Assembly: GCA_045538735.1 (NCBI GenBank)
Contig: JAZSRY010000011.1
Span: 1 to 64,000 of the forward strand
Source of the DNA: SIG459 sp045538735
Lineage (GTDB): Bacteria > Bacillota > Clostridia > Oscillospirales > Oscillospiraceae
DNA: 64,000 nucleotides
Reading direction: 5' to 3'
In this document: positions 10,501 to 18,700 of the stretch, one piece after another
Numbering within the stretch: position 1 is the stretch's first letter
Layout of the letters: every line of letters begins with the position of its first letter
Translations under genes and position numbers: made by a program
Notes under the pieces: generated by a model
Told to the model about the DNA's origin: nothing
Seen by the model: only the letters and a program-made list of their open reading frames with translations
The model's database searches: none

Positions 10501-10696
10501 TGATCCACTTACCCCTGAATTGATAGTATACCGTATTGACAAAAAGCCTGAAAATAGAACATCGAACGTTAATAATCAAGATGTTGCACTCGGTGCTTTT
10601 GCGGCAGTGGGGATGCTGGGTACAATGGGTATGGCTGGGTGGTTTGGCTCACCAACACCGGGATCTAGGAATCCGATTATGAATGTTATTAAGTAG
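4583..10696 (+). CDS. Secreted RHS/YD-repeat polymorphic toxin
   Basis: A 2037-residue exported giant protein. A signal peptide spans residues 1-29. A beta-rich DNRLRE-type domain occupies about 345-510. Tens of YD repeats (motifs such as YTYDDNGNI and YEYDQNNDL) run from about 560 to 1810. Two carbohydrate-binding-like insertions (around NNSSFDGENSW and ENGDFRYATNW, about 870-1160) interrupt them. The conserved RHS core boundary GLYYLQSRYYDPEVCRF ends near 1830. In this family the repeats form a shell around a C-terminal toxin. The variable tip after residue 1870 has H, then FLDLYDASTGCFYEIKHE, an arrangement of D and ExK like a PD-(D/E)XK nuclease. A hydrophobic glycine-rich stretch lies near the end. 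The next gene, nine bases after the stop, is the likely immunity protein. Function as a contact toxin is inferred. Confidence 0.92.
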   Translation: MKSRFSKIISLALVIVMLVQLTPMNIFAANISATDTAGKINGTTITNKDTATYEDAYIVGEVEENRTEYTKEYILSNGLHMAAVYSEPVHFENNGVWAEIDNTLKLTATRSGSAYTNTAGDWQVSLPQNLNDEAAVTLAKDGYTLSFYMSGELKNIGTEVMASMATASMEESETATYELSAVQASAASIEEVDMTEALTEIDHEDTVLENLVSTLRYADVYPNTDIVYELNAARLKESIIMGHYDSDLRGYSYILNVGDMVPVLDDDNNISLYDSKGEELIFYIPAPYLVDSVGEHNFDIGVELEGSSGEYELKYILPSSWLADEDRQWPVVLDPIVQAETNTGNIRDIALYTKTYLSSGNGILQCGNHSSWGVGRCFLMLSRIPKLTSADVIVGASIRLFKPYPSSNGSCSVEVHKVNGTWKSETITWNNKPGFDPHIEDYVNCSRDGFYSWDVTDIVRGWYTGANTGMMFKADDAAESASNTWKQFYSSDYSYTYLPLLNIVFRNNNGLEGYWDYTSASAGRAGTGYVNSYTGNLVWVHNDIGFGGNRMPVSISHIYNANDSTKNTFGLGNGWRTNFNQQVYQWSANGNYYIWEDSDGTSHYFLYESANTYKDEDGLELTLTTNGSGNKKFCITDKNGNVSYFDTYGRLTEQKNNQQTPSSITITYTTATGKMIASVTDGAGRVYEFVYNSSNLLSRIKYKGTGNDELSYVEYNYTNSNLTSIKDKDGAISQYTYTTNNILSSIEDLNGYKLTYTYTTLATDMPSRVRTVEESDGTAAGGCLTFDYAHNQTTITDYSGNVQIMQFNNWGNTVSVQDDQGRAQYSQYAIEDAADVDSAVAADSSAKGNQLRLSSKLQNTVGNILNNSSFDGENSWTATSTDVTVAISAAEGYMGGKSLAVTRSAAGTAEGAQSPSFDAEAGKTYTFSAYVKTGTGSAYLALNGGGVSASSEILPGGKDWTRLEVSYTAVADTTVTARLMTAEAGTVYIDCVQVEEAPTASRYNLIENGDFRYATNWSDTSGYTTAATEEIDAAPAPQLSENVYKIDGSYNSVKRLSQTLQLSGDAGDTFVAAAWAKGYSAPLDSFNAEEREFALIVTFNNTDATTTKFTVGFNPCVTGWQYTAKPVVADKAYSSVTVELVYDYNVNTVYFDGVQLYKEAFGTSYTYDDEGNILSVKNVQGQITSYEYDQNNDLIKAILPTGAELTYTYDQWHNVLTATTETGVVSTFDYDEWGNNTKVSITSGDKPIYAEAVYSDDGNRIVSTTDAAGMVTSYGYDPDTNVLEWVQYPEDTEETRTNHTYDDMYRMATATTTTAEELAFNVAYTYENDLLTKVTTGSITYNFAYGDFSLRSSVSVGDMVLAEYTYTPRTNYLSALDYGNDGEVQYTYDVRGRVTAQTYEDGDTVTYRYDNNGALASVTDSATGITTTYYYDFTDRLMKYVDSSAGYTHSVGYTYDAINNLTALVETINGESYTTSYEYDDDNRLEEVANGSAARAYTYDNSGRLSTQTTKHGDTEILTNSFTYRNMNRLTDTGATIETATSQVETLVVDAAGYDRTFTYTYDDNGNIESITEGDNTTTYHYDSVGQLLREDNQAVGKTWVWTYDNAGNILSRTEYAYAVGELGEAIDTVNYTYDEADWKDLLIAYDGVAISYDEIGNPLNDGTWTYTWEHGRELASMSDGTNTWNYTYDANGLRTSRSNGTANYTYVYNGGSLTQMTRSQDGQDQDDVLYFAYANGMPMSVTYNGTVYYYVTNLQGDIVAIIDSDGELVVEYSYNAWGLPLTTTGTMAESLGAVNPLCYRGYCYDSESGLYYLQSRYYDPEVCRFINADGFASTGQGFLGYNMFAYCVNNPILYYDSSGDKPRVAIFKGYHNKVRDDVAEEFGYYSEVYVKNGTNRGFLDLYDASTGCFYEIKHEVVSLDWHNSQQRNKYMGATVEDRRFKGLELGQVVPGTQYIEDVIYCDDYNIIYHTSHDPLTPELIVYRIDKKPENRTSNVNNQDVALGAFAAVGMLGTMGMAGWFGSPTPGSRNPIMNVIK

Positions 10697-10731
10697 TTCT
10701 CGTTATGCGGCAGGCTATAGAGGTGATATCA

Positions 10732-11889
10732 ATGTGTGGAAACTTGGAATCCACAGCAATGTTTAAAAACGCAATTTATGATAGCAGAATGCTTACATCA
10801 TCATGTTTCTTCTATAGACTCAGTAGAGAAGATGTAGAAGCACTTACCATGGATGTAGCAAACTGGATTTGTGATCTGCTTGATGGGAACTTTGTGGTCG
10901 ACTGGACACTTGACAGTAGACGACTTAGATCAAATACCAATTTCATAAGAAAACTGGAGCAGAAGTTGCAAAGAAAGGAAGATGGTTGGTACTTCAGTTC
11001 CGATGGTTTTGTTAGAAGTAAGCTCGTTACCAATCAAGCTCAAATGATGTGGCAACGCAAAGAGGCGCTTAGCTGCTGTAATATTGTAGGCTCTGAATCC
11101 GCAGATTTTTCTAAGTACTTGCAGGAATTATTCTCCAATGGCTGTGTTAGCGACTTGGAATTTTTAGAGAGAATACATAAGCTTCATAATGAACCTAATA
11201 GGTTTTATATTAATAACTGCCGTTATAGGGACTTGTTTTGCTCTTATGGAGCAAAGCAACATCCGCTGCATAAAAATTTATTTAATGTCGACTTCCGTTT
11301 CCATATATATCGCTTTAGCTTGGCAAATTCTATAGATTCGTTTTCCAATATGTTGTTAGGCTATATGAAAAAACTGTCTGAAAAATATATAAATATGAAT
11401 GGGCATATAATGCTGCAACCATACGGTGCCTGCCATATGAGCTATTTTGGAAGAGACAATGCGGTGAATGAGCCAATAGTGGCATACGGATATACCGAAG
11501 ATGAGGTATACAATGCATATTATTTAAGCAGCGTCGAGTGGGCAAATATTGTTTCCCCTCTTAGCAGAACGCGAATACTGTCAGTTACTCCAAAATCAGA
11601 AACCGAAAGTATTCATATTGAAGAAATTCAAGGCGGAGCGCTTCTTGTAAGTTCAAAAAAAGCGATTTCCGAGATTGATGTTAAAGATTTACGCCCAATG
11701 AAAATACTACTGTACGATGCGCTGTACCCCGGGACGAGCAGACGCCATATTCAGCAGTTGTCGTATTCTGCCAAAAAAGGTCTTTTTGGAAATTTTCCCC
11801 GATGTCGCTGGGAAAATGTGCCAATTCTTGAGGGAGAAATAGATGTCGATAATGGATATTTATTATATCGACATCTGTCAAGAAAGTAG
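10732..11889 (+). CDS. Probable immunity protein for the RHS toxin
   Basis: A 385-residue soluble protein with no signal peptide. I do not recognise its family. An upstream in-frame ATG exists at 10705, but GAGGTGAT precedes the ATG at 10732 at proper spacing, so I prefer 10732. The sequence has an N-terminal alpha/beta part with DWTLDSRRLRSN and a later, histidine- and aromatic-rich part (GHIMLQPYGACHMSYFG). Its position directly after a polymorphic-toxin gene, on the same strand with no terminator between, is the standard place for an immunity gene. That is the basis for the call. It is long for an immunity protein (usually 100-250 residues), so a second toxin-associated role is possible. 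Confidence 0.6.
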   Translation: MCGNLESTAMFKNAIYDSRMLTSSCFFYRLSREDVEALTMDVANWICDLLDGNFVVDWTLDSRRLRSNTNFIRKLEQKLQRKEDGWYFSSDGFVRSKLVTNQAQMMWQRKEALSCCNIVGSESADFSKYLQELFSNGCVSDLEFLERIHKLHNEPNRFYINNCRYRDLFCSYGAKQHPLHKNLFNVDFRFHIYRFSLANSIDSFSNMLLGYMKKLSEKYINMNGHIMLQPYGACHMSYFGRDNAVNEPIVAYGYTEDEVYNAYYLSSVEWANIVSPLSRTRILSVTPKSETESIHIEEIQGGALLVSSKKAISEIDVKDLRPMKILLYDALYPGTSRRHIQQLSYSAKKGLFGNFPRCRWENVPILEGEIDVDNGYLLYRHLSRK

Positions 11890-12200
11890 GATCATATTTG
11901 TTTGTCGAGCAAAAGACACCAATCTGGTCAATCAAGCTATAATGGTGGTAAGAAATTCGTCTTCTTGTCCCCAGATCAAGTTATGCTAAAACAATGTAGT
12001 GCGAAAAACTCAAATACAACTTTTCGCTGCGCATGATCAGAGGAGTCGGGGATGGACCTCTCGTCCCCGATTCCTCAAATCCGAACATAGAAGTCCCACA
12101 AATCGTACATATTTTTACCGACCCAAAACAGCCCCAATTTGCGCTTTTAGCTAATGTACCATCCAAGAATTGTAGTATATTCACCTTGGATACCTTTTGA
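11890..12200 (+). pseudogene. Decayed gene downstream of the immunity gene
   Basis: Three overlapping short frames together read like one broken protein. An open frame from about 11947 contains KKFVFLSPDQVML and is stopped at 12034. A second frame opens at 12000 and contains RGVGDGPLVPDSSNPN, PQIVHIFTDPKQPQFALL and a terminal NCSIFTLDTF ending at 12198-12200. An ATG at 12033 could still give a 55-residue product. A long stem-loop follows 30 bases later, as after a real gene. The family is not recognised. A relic immunity or cargo gene from an earlier RHS tip is possible. Confidence 0.35.
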
Positions 12201-12231
12201 AAACTGGCCTAAAATTCGCACGAACACAAAG

Positions 12232-12270
12232 CAAGAAATTGCAGGGCATTTATTGTCCTGCAATTTCTTG
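12232..12270. terminator. Stem-loop after the decayed gene
   Basis: Fourteen-base perfect arms with an 11-base loop. No long T tract follows, so termination strength is uncertain. The rest of 12271-12490 holds no recognised gene. It contains the GGAGG-bearing leader of the next coding region. Confidence 0.6.
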
Positions 12271-12494
12271 TATGAAAACAATTATGGTTTCATCAACCGA
12301 TAATGATTGAATAATTCTTAAAGAGGTGTTATACTTCGATATGTGCCGACAACTCATGCAGGCAAGGGAGCAAAACTGAATCACCCATATTTTCCAGAGC
12401 GATTCAAGCCATAATCACTACGTAAAATAAGACAAGACTACGAAAAATGTCGTATTCTGTCTAAAAAGGAGGAAAACTCTATTTTTGTCATATC

Positions 12495-13157
12495 ATGAAA
12501 GCATCTTACTTAAACGGTGATTCATTTATGACAAACTCCGAATTGATATTGCGGAGAATATTTGGTGTGACACGGTCAAATATATGCCCTCTCAGTACGG
12601 CAATGGATGTTGTTGGCGAGCTTTTGTTCGAATGCGGTTATTCTATGAATGATATACTTGTCACAAAAGACGTCTATCCGGAAACCGCAAAGCGGCTGGG
12701 AAAGAAAACGGGAGCTGTTTCCAAGAGCATTGAACGCCTTAGTCGGATTTGCTGGGATGCTATGGTTGAACAGGATTTGGTAAGCCTATTTATCGGAAGA
12801 TCACAGAAATACGCGCCTTCGCCCCGCGATCTCCTCGTTTATCTTGCAGTGCATGCACGCATAGGGCGCTCTTTTTTCGAGCTTGCCGAAGAATACCCCG
12901 AAATTCTTTTCCACAGCCCATCGGAAATTGACTTTCTTTTCGGAAACAAACATTTACAAGAAACTTCGGTACGGGGTATCAGTGCAGATGCACCACTGCT
13001 TATGATTTATCGTCTAGCCGGAGGATACAGTGTTATGCCAGTTTGTAAAAGCTGCATGGATGTTCTGGAGCAGGAACGGCTTTTATTCTGCACTGGCTGT
13101 GGGAAATGCGGCGAGGTAGCTCTTGCCGGTTCTAAACCCACAGAAATTAAAGTTTAA
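12495..13157 (+). CDS. Spo0A C-terminal-domain-like regulator with zinc-ribbon tail
   Basis: Up to 220 residues. Residues about 30-95 (DVVGELLFECGYSMNDIL, DVYPETAKRLGKKTGAVSKSIERL) match the helical DNA-binding domain at the C terminus of Spo0A, which binds 0A boxes. There is no receiver domain, so activity cannot depend on phosphorylation as in Spo0A. The C terminus has paired cysteines (VCKSCMDVLEQ, CTGCGKCG) that could hold zinc. The start may be 12495 or the in-frame ATG at 12528. A GGAGG lies 23 bases before the first and a weaker GGTGAT before the second. It stands alone between terminators, so its targets are unknown. Small orphan Spo0A-C proteins are common in clostridial mobile DNA. 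Confidence 0.75.
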   Translation: MKASYLNGDSFMTNSELILRRIFGVTRSNICPLSTAMDVVGELLFECGYSMNDILVTKDVYPETAKRLGKKTGAVSKSIERLSRICWDAMVEQDLVSLFIGRSQKYAPSPRDLLVYLAVHARIGRSFFELAEEYPEILFHSPSEIDFLFGNKHLQETSVRGISADAPLLMIYRLAGGYSVMPVCKSCMDVLEQERLLFCTGCGKCGEVALAGSKPTEIKV

Positions 13158-13197
13158 TACCCTGAAAGAATGATAATGGTTATTCTTTCAGGGTATT
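13156..13197 (+). terminator. Terminator of the Spo0A-C-like gene
   Basis: Sixteen-base perfect arms with a 10-base loop begin right at the stop codon region and are followed by T-rich DNA. Confidence 0.8.
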
Positions 13198-13490
13198 GTT
13201 TATTCTCCATCAGTTAATAGGTAAATATATTGTGGTCTCATTTGTGTGTACTTTTGAGTTGCACCATAAATACCGCCGTGTAACACTAACATACTGTAGG
13301 ATGATATATAATTTTTTGAGTGCAAATCGCTAGTCGCGGTTTACTCACCTTCCTGGAGGAAAAAGACTGCCATCCATTTGGATGACAGTCTCTTATATAT
13401 GTCTATGTGTTTATATTATTCTGTTAGTTGTTTTAGCTTTTTGTGGAGAATCGAGCTGTAATAGATTAGCTTTATTTATATTTCACTTAC
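13198..13490. other. Gene-free spacer with one hairpin
   Basis: The only structure seen is a 12-base inverted repeat at 13364-13391 (one mismatch, short loop) between convergent genes. It could terminate the leftward membrane-protein gene. No coding frame with a ribosome site is evident. Confidence 0.5.
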
Positions 13491-14024
13491 TTAACCCGTC
13501 AGATATAGAGAGTAGTCCTCCAGGAACATAAAGGCGTAAAGGCCATCAACTTCCACACACTGAAGTTGACTAATTCCTGGGCCGAGGTTTTCATAAGTGG
13601 GCTGAATATCGCTTATTCCCATATAGAAATGATATCTGGGAAGGTCATTTTCCACATCATAAAAGAGGTTAAATATATAAAAGTCCCGCCGGGCCTTTTC
13701 GGCAAACTCATTGCTCAAAGGACCCGAATTTTTTATCGCAAACCATTCTTCTGTCAAAGTTCTGCTTTCCAGATTAAATTCAGCAAGGAGCGCAGTCCTC
13801 TTGAGCTTCGAGGCAAAGGGCTTCTTAATAATCCCCACAAAATAAAGGTTGTTTTCTTCCTCATCTTGGGCAATGCAATAGTTCCCCTGCTGCATTAAAA
13901 TATTATCGTAATCTACAACTTGCTTCAGATAGGTCTCATAGGGAATCAAATCCGGAACAAAAAGAAGCGCAACGGTCACAATAACCAAAATCACCACAAG
14001 TAATAGCGCGTGTTTTTTCTTCAT
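13491..14024 (-). CDS. Membrane-anchored extracytoplasmic protein, unknown function
   Basis: A 177-residue protein with three lysines then an uninterrupted hydrophobic segment (residues 5-23), which acts as a signal anchor. The exported remainder is rich in acidic and aromatic residues and has no motif I recognise. It lies 25 bases downstream of the secreted papain-fold protein on the same strand, with a GGGTGA ribosome site in the gap, so the two are probably co-transcribed. By position it could be a partner, substrate-presenting factor or inhibitor of that putative peptidase. This is inference only. Confidence 0.65.
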   Translation of the reverse strand: MKKKHALLLVVILVIVTVALLFVPDLIPYETYLKQVVDYDNILMQQGNYCIAQDEEENNLYFVGIIKKPFASKLKRTALLAEFNLESRTLTEEWFAIKNSGPLSNEFAEKARRDFYIFNLFYDVENDLPRYHFYMGISDIQPTYENLGPGISQLQCVEVDGLYAFMFLEDYSLYLTG

Positions 14025-14049
14025 TATTCACCCACAAAATACACTTTAG

Positions 14050-15180
14050 TCATGGCGCAAATGCATATGCGCTACCATTTGTTGTTAAAGATGCAATCAA
14101 CTCAATATCTCTATATCCAGGCCATCCATAGTGAACCTTATATACCAATGATGATCCGGACCCTGTATATCCATAAATTACAACAGCATGGGATATATTG
14201 GTTGTATTGTCTTGTGCATTTAGAACACTGCCAAACAGCAATACTGGGCGACCGTTATTAATATAACCCGTTATAGTGTTATCAGTCGGAAGAGCTGTGT
14301 GCTGATAATGCGTTGCATTCATACCTATGAGTGAAAGATAGCGCGTATTAACATTTCTAATTGTGTGCGCATAGGAAGTAGTCACACTGTATCCCAAGTC
14401 TTGACCTATACTAATTAGATATTGTGTAAATGCAGGTCCCGTAAATGCGTGTGTAGAATCTAAATATAAGCTGTCATTAATATAGCCATCATTCCAGACA
14501 TAATCCGCATACAGGAGCATTAATCCTAACCCTATATATCCGCAACATCCATTGGATCCAGGGGGGACATAATATCCCATTTGCGTTTCAGAATATAGCC
14601 TATACAATACTGAGTAATACGGAATATATGTATATGACGTTGTCGCACTGACACTTCGCAAGGAAGAGTCCACTGTTCCTTTTTCGATATAATTAAGTAC
14701 TTTGCTATTTTTCACGCTCATCAACTTCTGGTACATAGTTTCTGATTCATTCGCAAGTATATCTTTGGCGGATATGTCTATTGTTTCATCAAGCACGGTG
14801 TGTGAATACTTGTTCCCTATTTTCTGATAATATGCTGTCGGGCCACCATAATAAAGATTATCTGTTATCCCCTGATATGGAGACGGTGCGGATGGTGAGC
14901 TCTCAACAAAAACTCCGGAAGCATCGTGATAAATAAAATAGCCGGAAGGAGAACATTCCACCACAGTATACTTATTCCCAGAAAAATCATGGACGACTTT
15001 GGTGTTAGAAACTGAAAGGTCACATTCAGTTTCTATACTATCAGCCTTCATTTCGAATAGTTCCATTTGCCGCAGACTCCTGTTAGTATCAATGGCTGTA
15101 TTGGCGGCACTAACATTGGTAAACAAAGCAGTCATTAGAAATATAGCCATTACAAAACTTGTTATACGTTTCTTCAACAT
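14050..15180 (-). CDS. Secreted papain-fold (C39/C10-like) cysteine peptidase
   Basis: A 376-residue exported protein. A signal peptide spans residues 1-25 (ends VSAAN), and a pro-like region runs to about residue 190. The catalytic part has a Cys in SNGCCGYIGLGLMLLYADY near residue 208, a His in SHAVVIYGY near 330 and a Trp/Gly-rich stretch HYGWPGYRDIEL near 350. The order Cys-His-(Asn/Asp/Trp) and the GCCG...Y context fit papain-fold peptidases of the C39-like/C10 type. The last catalytic position (usually Asn or Asp) is not certain, so activity is unproven. The start has a clean GGAGG. The 559-base upstream region holds its promoter. Substrate unknown. Confidence 0.65.
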   Translation of the reverse strand: MLKKRITSFVMAIFLMTALFTNVSAANTAIDTNRSLRQMELFEMKADSIETECDLSVSNTKVVHDFSGNKYTVVECSPSGYFIYHDASGVFVESSPSAPSPYQGITDNLYYGGPTAYYQKIGNKYSHTVLDETIDISAKDILANESETMYQKLMSVKNSKVLNYIEKGTVDSSLRSVSATTSYTYIPYYSVLYRLYSETQMGYYVPPGSNGCCGYIGLGLMLLYADYVWNDGYINDSLYLDSTHAFTGPAFTQYLISIGQDLGYSVTTSYAHTIRNVNTRYLSLIGMNATHYQHTALPTDNTITGYINNGRPVLLFGSVLNAQDNTTNISHAVVIYGYTGSGSSLVYKVHYGWPGYRDIELIASLTTNGSAYAFAP

Positions 15181-15739
15181 AGTCTATCCTCCTTTATTTA
15201 ATATTTTTACATAAGACCCACAAATTCACTCAACAGGCACAAAGCCGTTTCGTATTTCGTTTTCAACTATAATAGAAAACGAGCAATTTGTATCCTTATT
15301 GTTCATTGGACTCACCCCTATACTTTACATTTCATAACAGTTAAATTAAAGGAAAGTTATATTCTTTTGTGTAAGTATGCGTTACATTCATTATATAGCA
15401 AAAGCATATGTTTCTTAAAATTGTCCATTTTACTAATTACAGTTTATATGCTATGAATCTCATCACAACTATGAACAATTACACACACCTTCTCCTATGT
15501 TTAGAATATAACATATTAAATCCGTTCATTCAATTGTCATTTGCTAATAATTTTATCACTCTTTTATGTGTAAACTAGATAATTATTTAGGGTAATATCA
15601 TATTGCCATAAAATATTGTTTTATTGGAACAGCTTGGTACTAAGCATTCAAATTACATATAGTCATAAATTAAAAAGACCAACAGTTTATAAGCTGCTGG
15701 TCTTTTTAAATATGTTATTAAGATAAATTTACTAATGAA
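15181..15739. other. Intergenic region upstream of the peptidase gene
   Basis: AT-rich with no credible coding frame. A 7-base inverted repeat at 15258-15281 flanks a TATAAT-like core and may be an operator or promoter of the leftward peptidase gene. A separate terminator hairpin lies at 15671-15708. Confidence 0.5.
15671..15708 (-). terminator. Terminator of the FtsX-type ABC transporter unit
   Basis: Fifteen-base arms with one mismatch, ending in a T-run on the minus strand, 32 bases past the permease stop at 15740. Confidence 0.8.
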
Positions 15740-18700
15740 CTATTCTCTTTCGCTGAGGAGACTCATAAGATGGGTTCTGCCGACAGCGAGGACGGAGGCC
15801 CCCGCGCCGAGAAGGTAGCAAAGAGCAAAAATCGCCGCAGCCCACCACCAGAGCAGACTGCCGGTGAAGATAAGCAAAATCACGCATCCCAAAATACTGC
15901 CGCAAAGACACAGCAGAGCCTGTTCAAGGAAGAAGCTCATAAACACACGCATTCGGCTTGTGCCCAGACCCCGCAAAATGGCAAACTCCATTCGTCTCGT
16001 GTTGACCATCAGCCAGCTTATTATAAAGCCAAGGACAGCCATAAGGGCGAAGAGCACAGGGAAGAGCAGCTGCGAGAAGGAAATGTATCTTCCCAGACCG
16101 CCCACAGTTTCCACAAAGGAACGGTCGAAGAGGAGCACAGTTGTGCGGTTGGAGCGCAGACCGTCCACCCGTGAGAAGCTCTTGCTGTTGAGATAATCTC
16201 GGAGCGCGTCCAGCTCAGCGGCGCTTTCCATGGTGAAGACACAGGTGGAGAAGCGGGAGTTATAGAAGAAATATTTATCTCTGTCCTCCGTGGTGTTGAA
16301 GCGAAGCTCAACGCGCTCGCCATCTGGGAGAAGATCCTTTTCCCCGCTTATCCAGCCCTCATCGCACCAGAGGGTGAGAGGGGCGTAAATATTGGCGTCG
16401 CTGCCCGTCTGGGAGAAGGAGCCGACAATATAAAGATCGCGGAAGCTTTCGAACTTTTCGCCGTTCACAAGGTAACGGAAATTCACCTGAATGCTGTCTC
16501 CGAGACCGAGTTCGAAACGCTCCATCAGGCTTTGGGGCATAAGGCAGGGAACGGGATCTGCTTCCTTCTCGGCGGCCAGAAGAGTGGGGTAGCGGTAGAA
16601 GGACATGGTTTCAAGCACGCTTGCGCAGGCTTCAGGGTCGGAAAGGAAGCTCTCGTCCCAGCCGGGGAGCCAGCTGACATCGGGAGTGCTGCCGTAAATG
16701 AATTCTCCCGCAGCATCAAGACCGTCTAACGCCACAAGCTCAGGCTGACGGCTTATCCAGCCGTCGCGTGCATCCTCGGCGAAAGAACCTGTGCCGAAGT
16801 CGGGCATATCAATTGCGAACCAATAGTTAAAGCCTATGGATACGCTTATATCCTCAAGCATGCCGCTTTCCCAAAGGGTGCGGGCGTTTTCGGGGGAGAT
16901 GACAAGCTCTGTGCTGCGTCTGCCGTTGGTGCTGACGGCGCGTCCCGAAATTTCCGTGTCACGGTAAAGGGCGTCCATCTGCTGACTCCAAAGTCCCGAA
17001 GCATTGGCAAGTATGCCAAGGAAAATGCTGAGGACAAGGGCTGCGGCGGGGACAACTCCGCTGCGCCAGCCCCCGCGGCGGGCGCTGAGAAGGGCGAAAC
17101 GGAAAGCGCCCTTTCCCGCAAGAGAGGTGCCGCCCTTGGGCACGCGGACGGAGAGCTTACCCTTTTTGGGAGCGGTCTGCTTTCGGGCGATGCCAAGGAA
17201 GATGCGGCAAAGCAGAAGACTGAGAATGAATATGAATGCAAAGGCTGCTATGGCGGGCCAAAGAGGTGTTTCGCCGAGAGGCAGCACCTCGCGCACCACG
17301 CCCACGGCAGCTTCGCTGTAGCGTCCGTCCACCGCATATAGCTCCTTGGCGGCGGAGAAGGCAATGGCGATTATCTTTTTCAGCACCGCTGCGCCCAAAG
17401 ACGCGCCTATAAGGGAGGCGGCTCCTGAAATCAGCACAGCGCCCGAGAGAAGCCAAAGGCTGATTTTGCCCTTGGGAGTGCCGAGAGAAAAGAGCACATT
17501 GACGGTTTCCTTCTGTCTGCCCACGAAAAGATAGGCGAAGAGGAAAATTACCGCAAGCGCACCGCAGGCGGAAGCGAAGGTGACGGCAAGGGCGGTGCTG
17601 CGCATAGTCTCAAGAGGCTGGGCTACAGAGGAATAGCCCTGGTCGAAAAGGGTCACGCGGACACCCTCAGGAGAAAGCGCCTGCATAGCCTCCGCAGCCT
17701 GACGGGCGGAAGCATTGTCCAAGAGAGCGCGTCCTATGCGGTAGCCGTAATGCTCGCTGCCGAAATCGCCCTCTGCATCGCTGACCCAGACATAGCCGTA
17801 ATAATTCTCGGGCATTGTGGAGATACCCACAACTTCAAGGGCGGAGCTTCCTCCGTTTTCGCGGACATCAAAGCGGTCGTCGGGGGAGGATGCGAAATAG
17901 TTGATATTTATTTTGTCACCGAGGCTGAGCTCCATCTGGCGGGCAATGTCGCCGCTGACAAGGCAGACGCCTTTTTCTCCTGCCGCGGGGAAACGCCCCT
18001 GCTCAAGACGGAAAATATTCTGCTGAAAAGCCTCCAGAGAGGCAATGTCCGCGGAAGCTTCAACGGTGGCATAGTTGTTTGCGCGGGAATAGTAGTCCGC
18101 GTACTCATAGAAAATAGGGGCAGCCTCGCTATCGCGGGTGTCCTGCCAGGGCTCAGTTTCGCAGCCCTCATAAAAATCCGTTATGGCGAAGCGGAGGTGG
18201 GCGGAGTTGCTGGTCACGAACTGACCGTGGATAGTGTAGCGGCGCCCCCTTTCGGGAGTGAAGTCGTGACCGTTACTGTCGATTATAACTGCTTTGGCGC
18301 CTTCAATATCGCGGGAATATAGAATGTTGTTTGTGATGGCACTCCAGCCCTGCAGCACCTGCCCCTCATAGCCATAAAGCCCCATGATGCTGTCATAAAA
18401 ATGGCTGGTCTCAAACTTTGAGGCAGGTACGCGGACTCGCTCGCTGTCATTGACATATTCAACATAGGTATCGGCGCCTATTATGTATTCGCCGGTGAGC
18501 TCGTGGAGCTCGTAATAGATCGTCTCTCCGGTGGTGGTGTCGCGCTGCCAGATATAGCCGCTGCGGCTGCCATAGAAATTCACAAAGCCGCTGTCAAACT
18601 CGGGGGTGTGAAGCCGCGCCGTCCAGTTGAGGCTGTCCATAGCGTAAAAGGTCTCGGGCAGCTCATCCTCGGTGAGATATATTTCCCCGCCTGTCCAAAG

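Noticed and set aside
11981..12184. Leftward 67-codon frame
   Set aside because: No ribosome site; the opposite strand reads more like a decayed protein and is followed by a hairpin.
17750..18322. Open frame antisense to the ABC permease
   Set aside because: Shadow frame in GC-rich DNA without a ribosome site or family motif.
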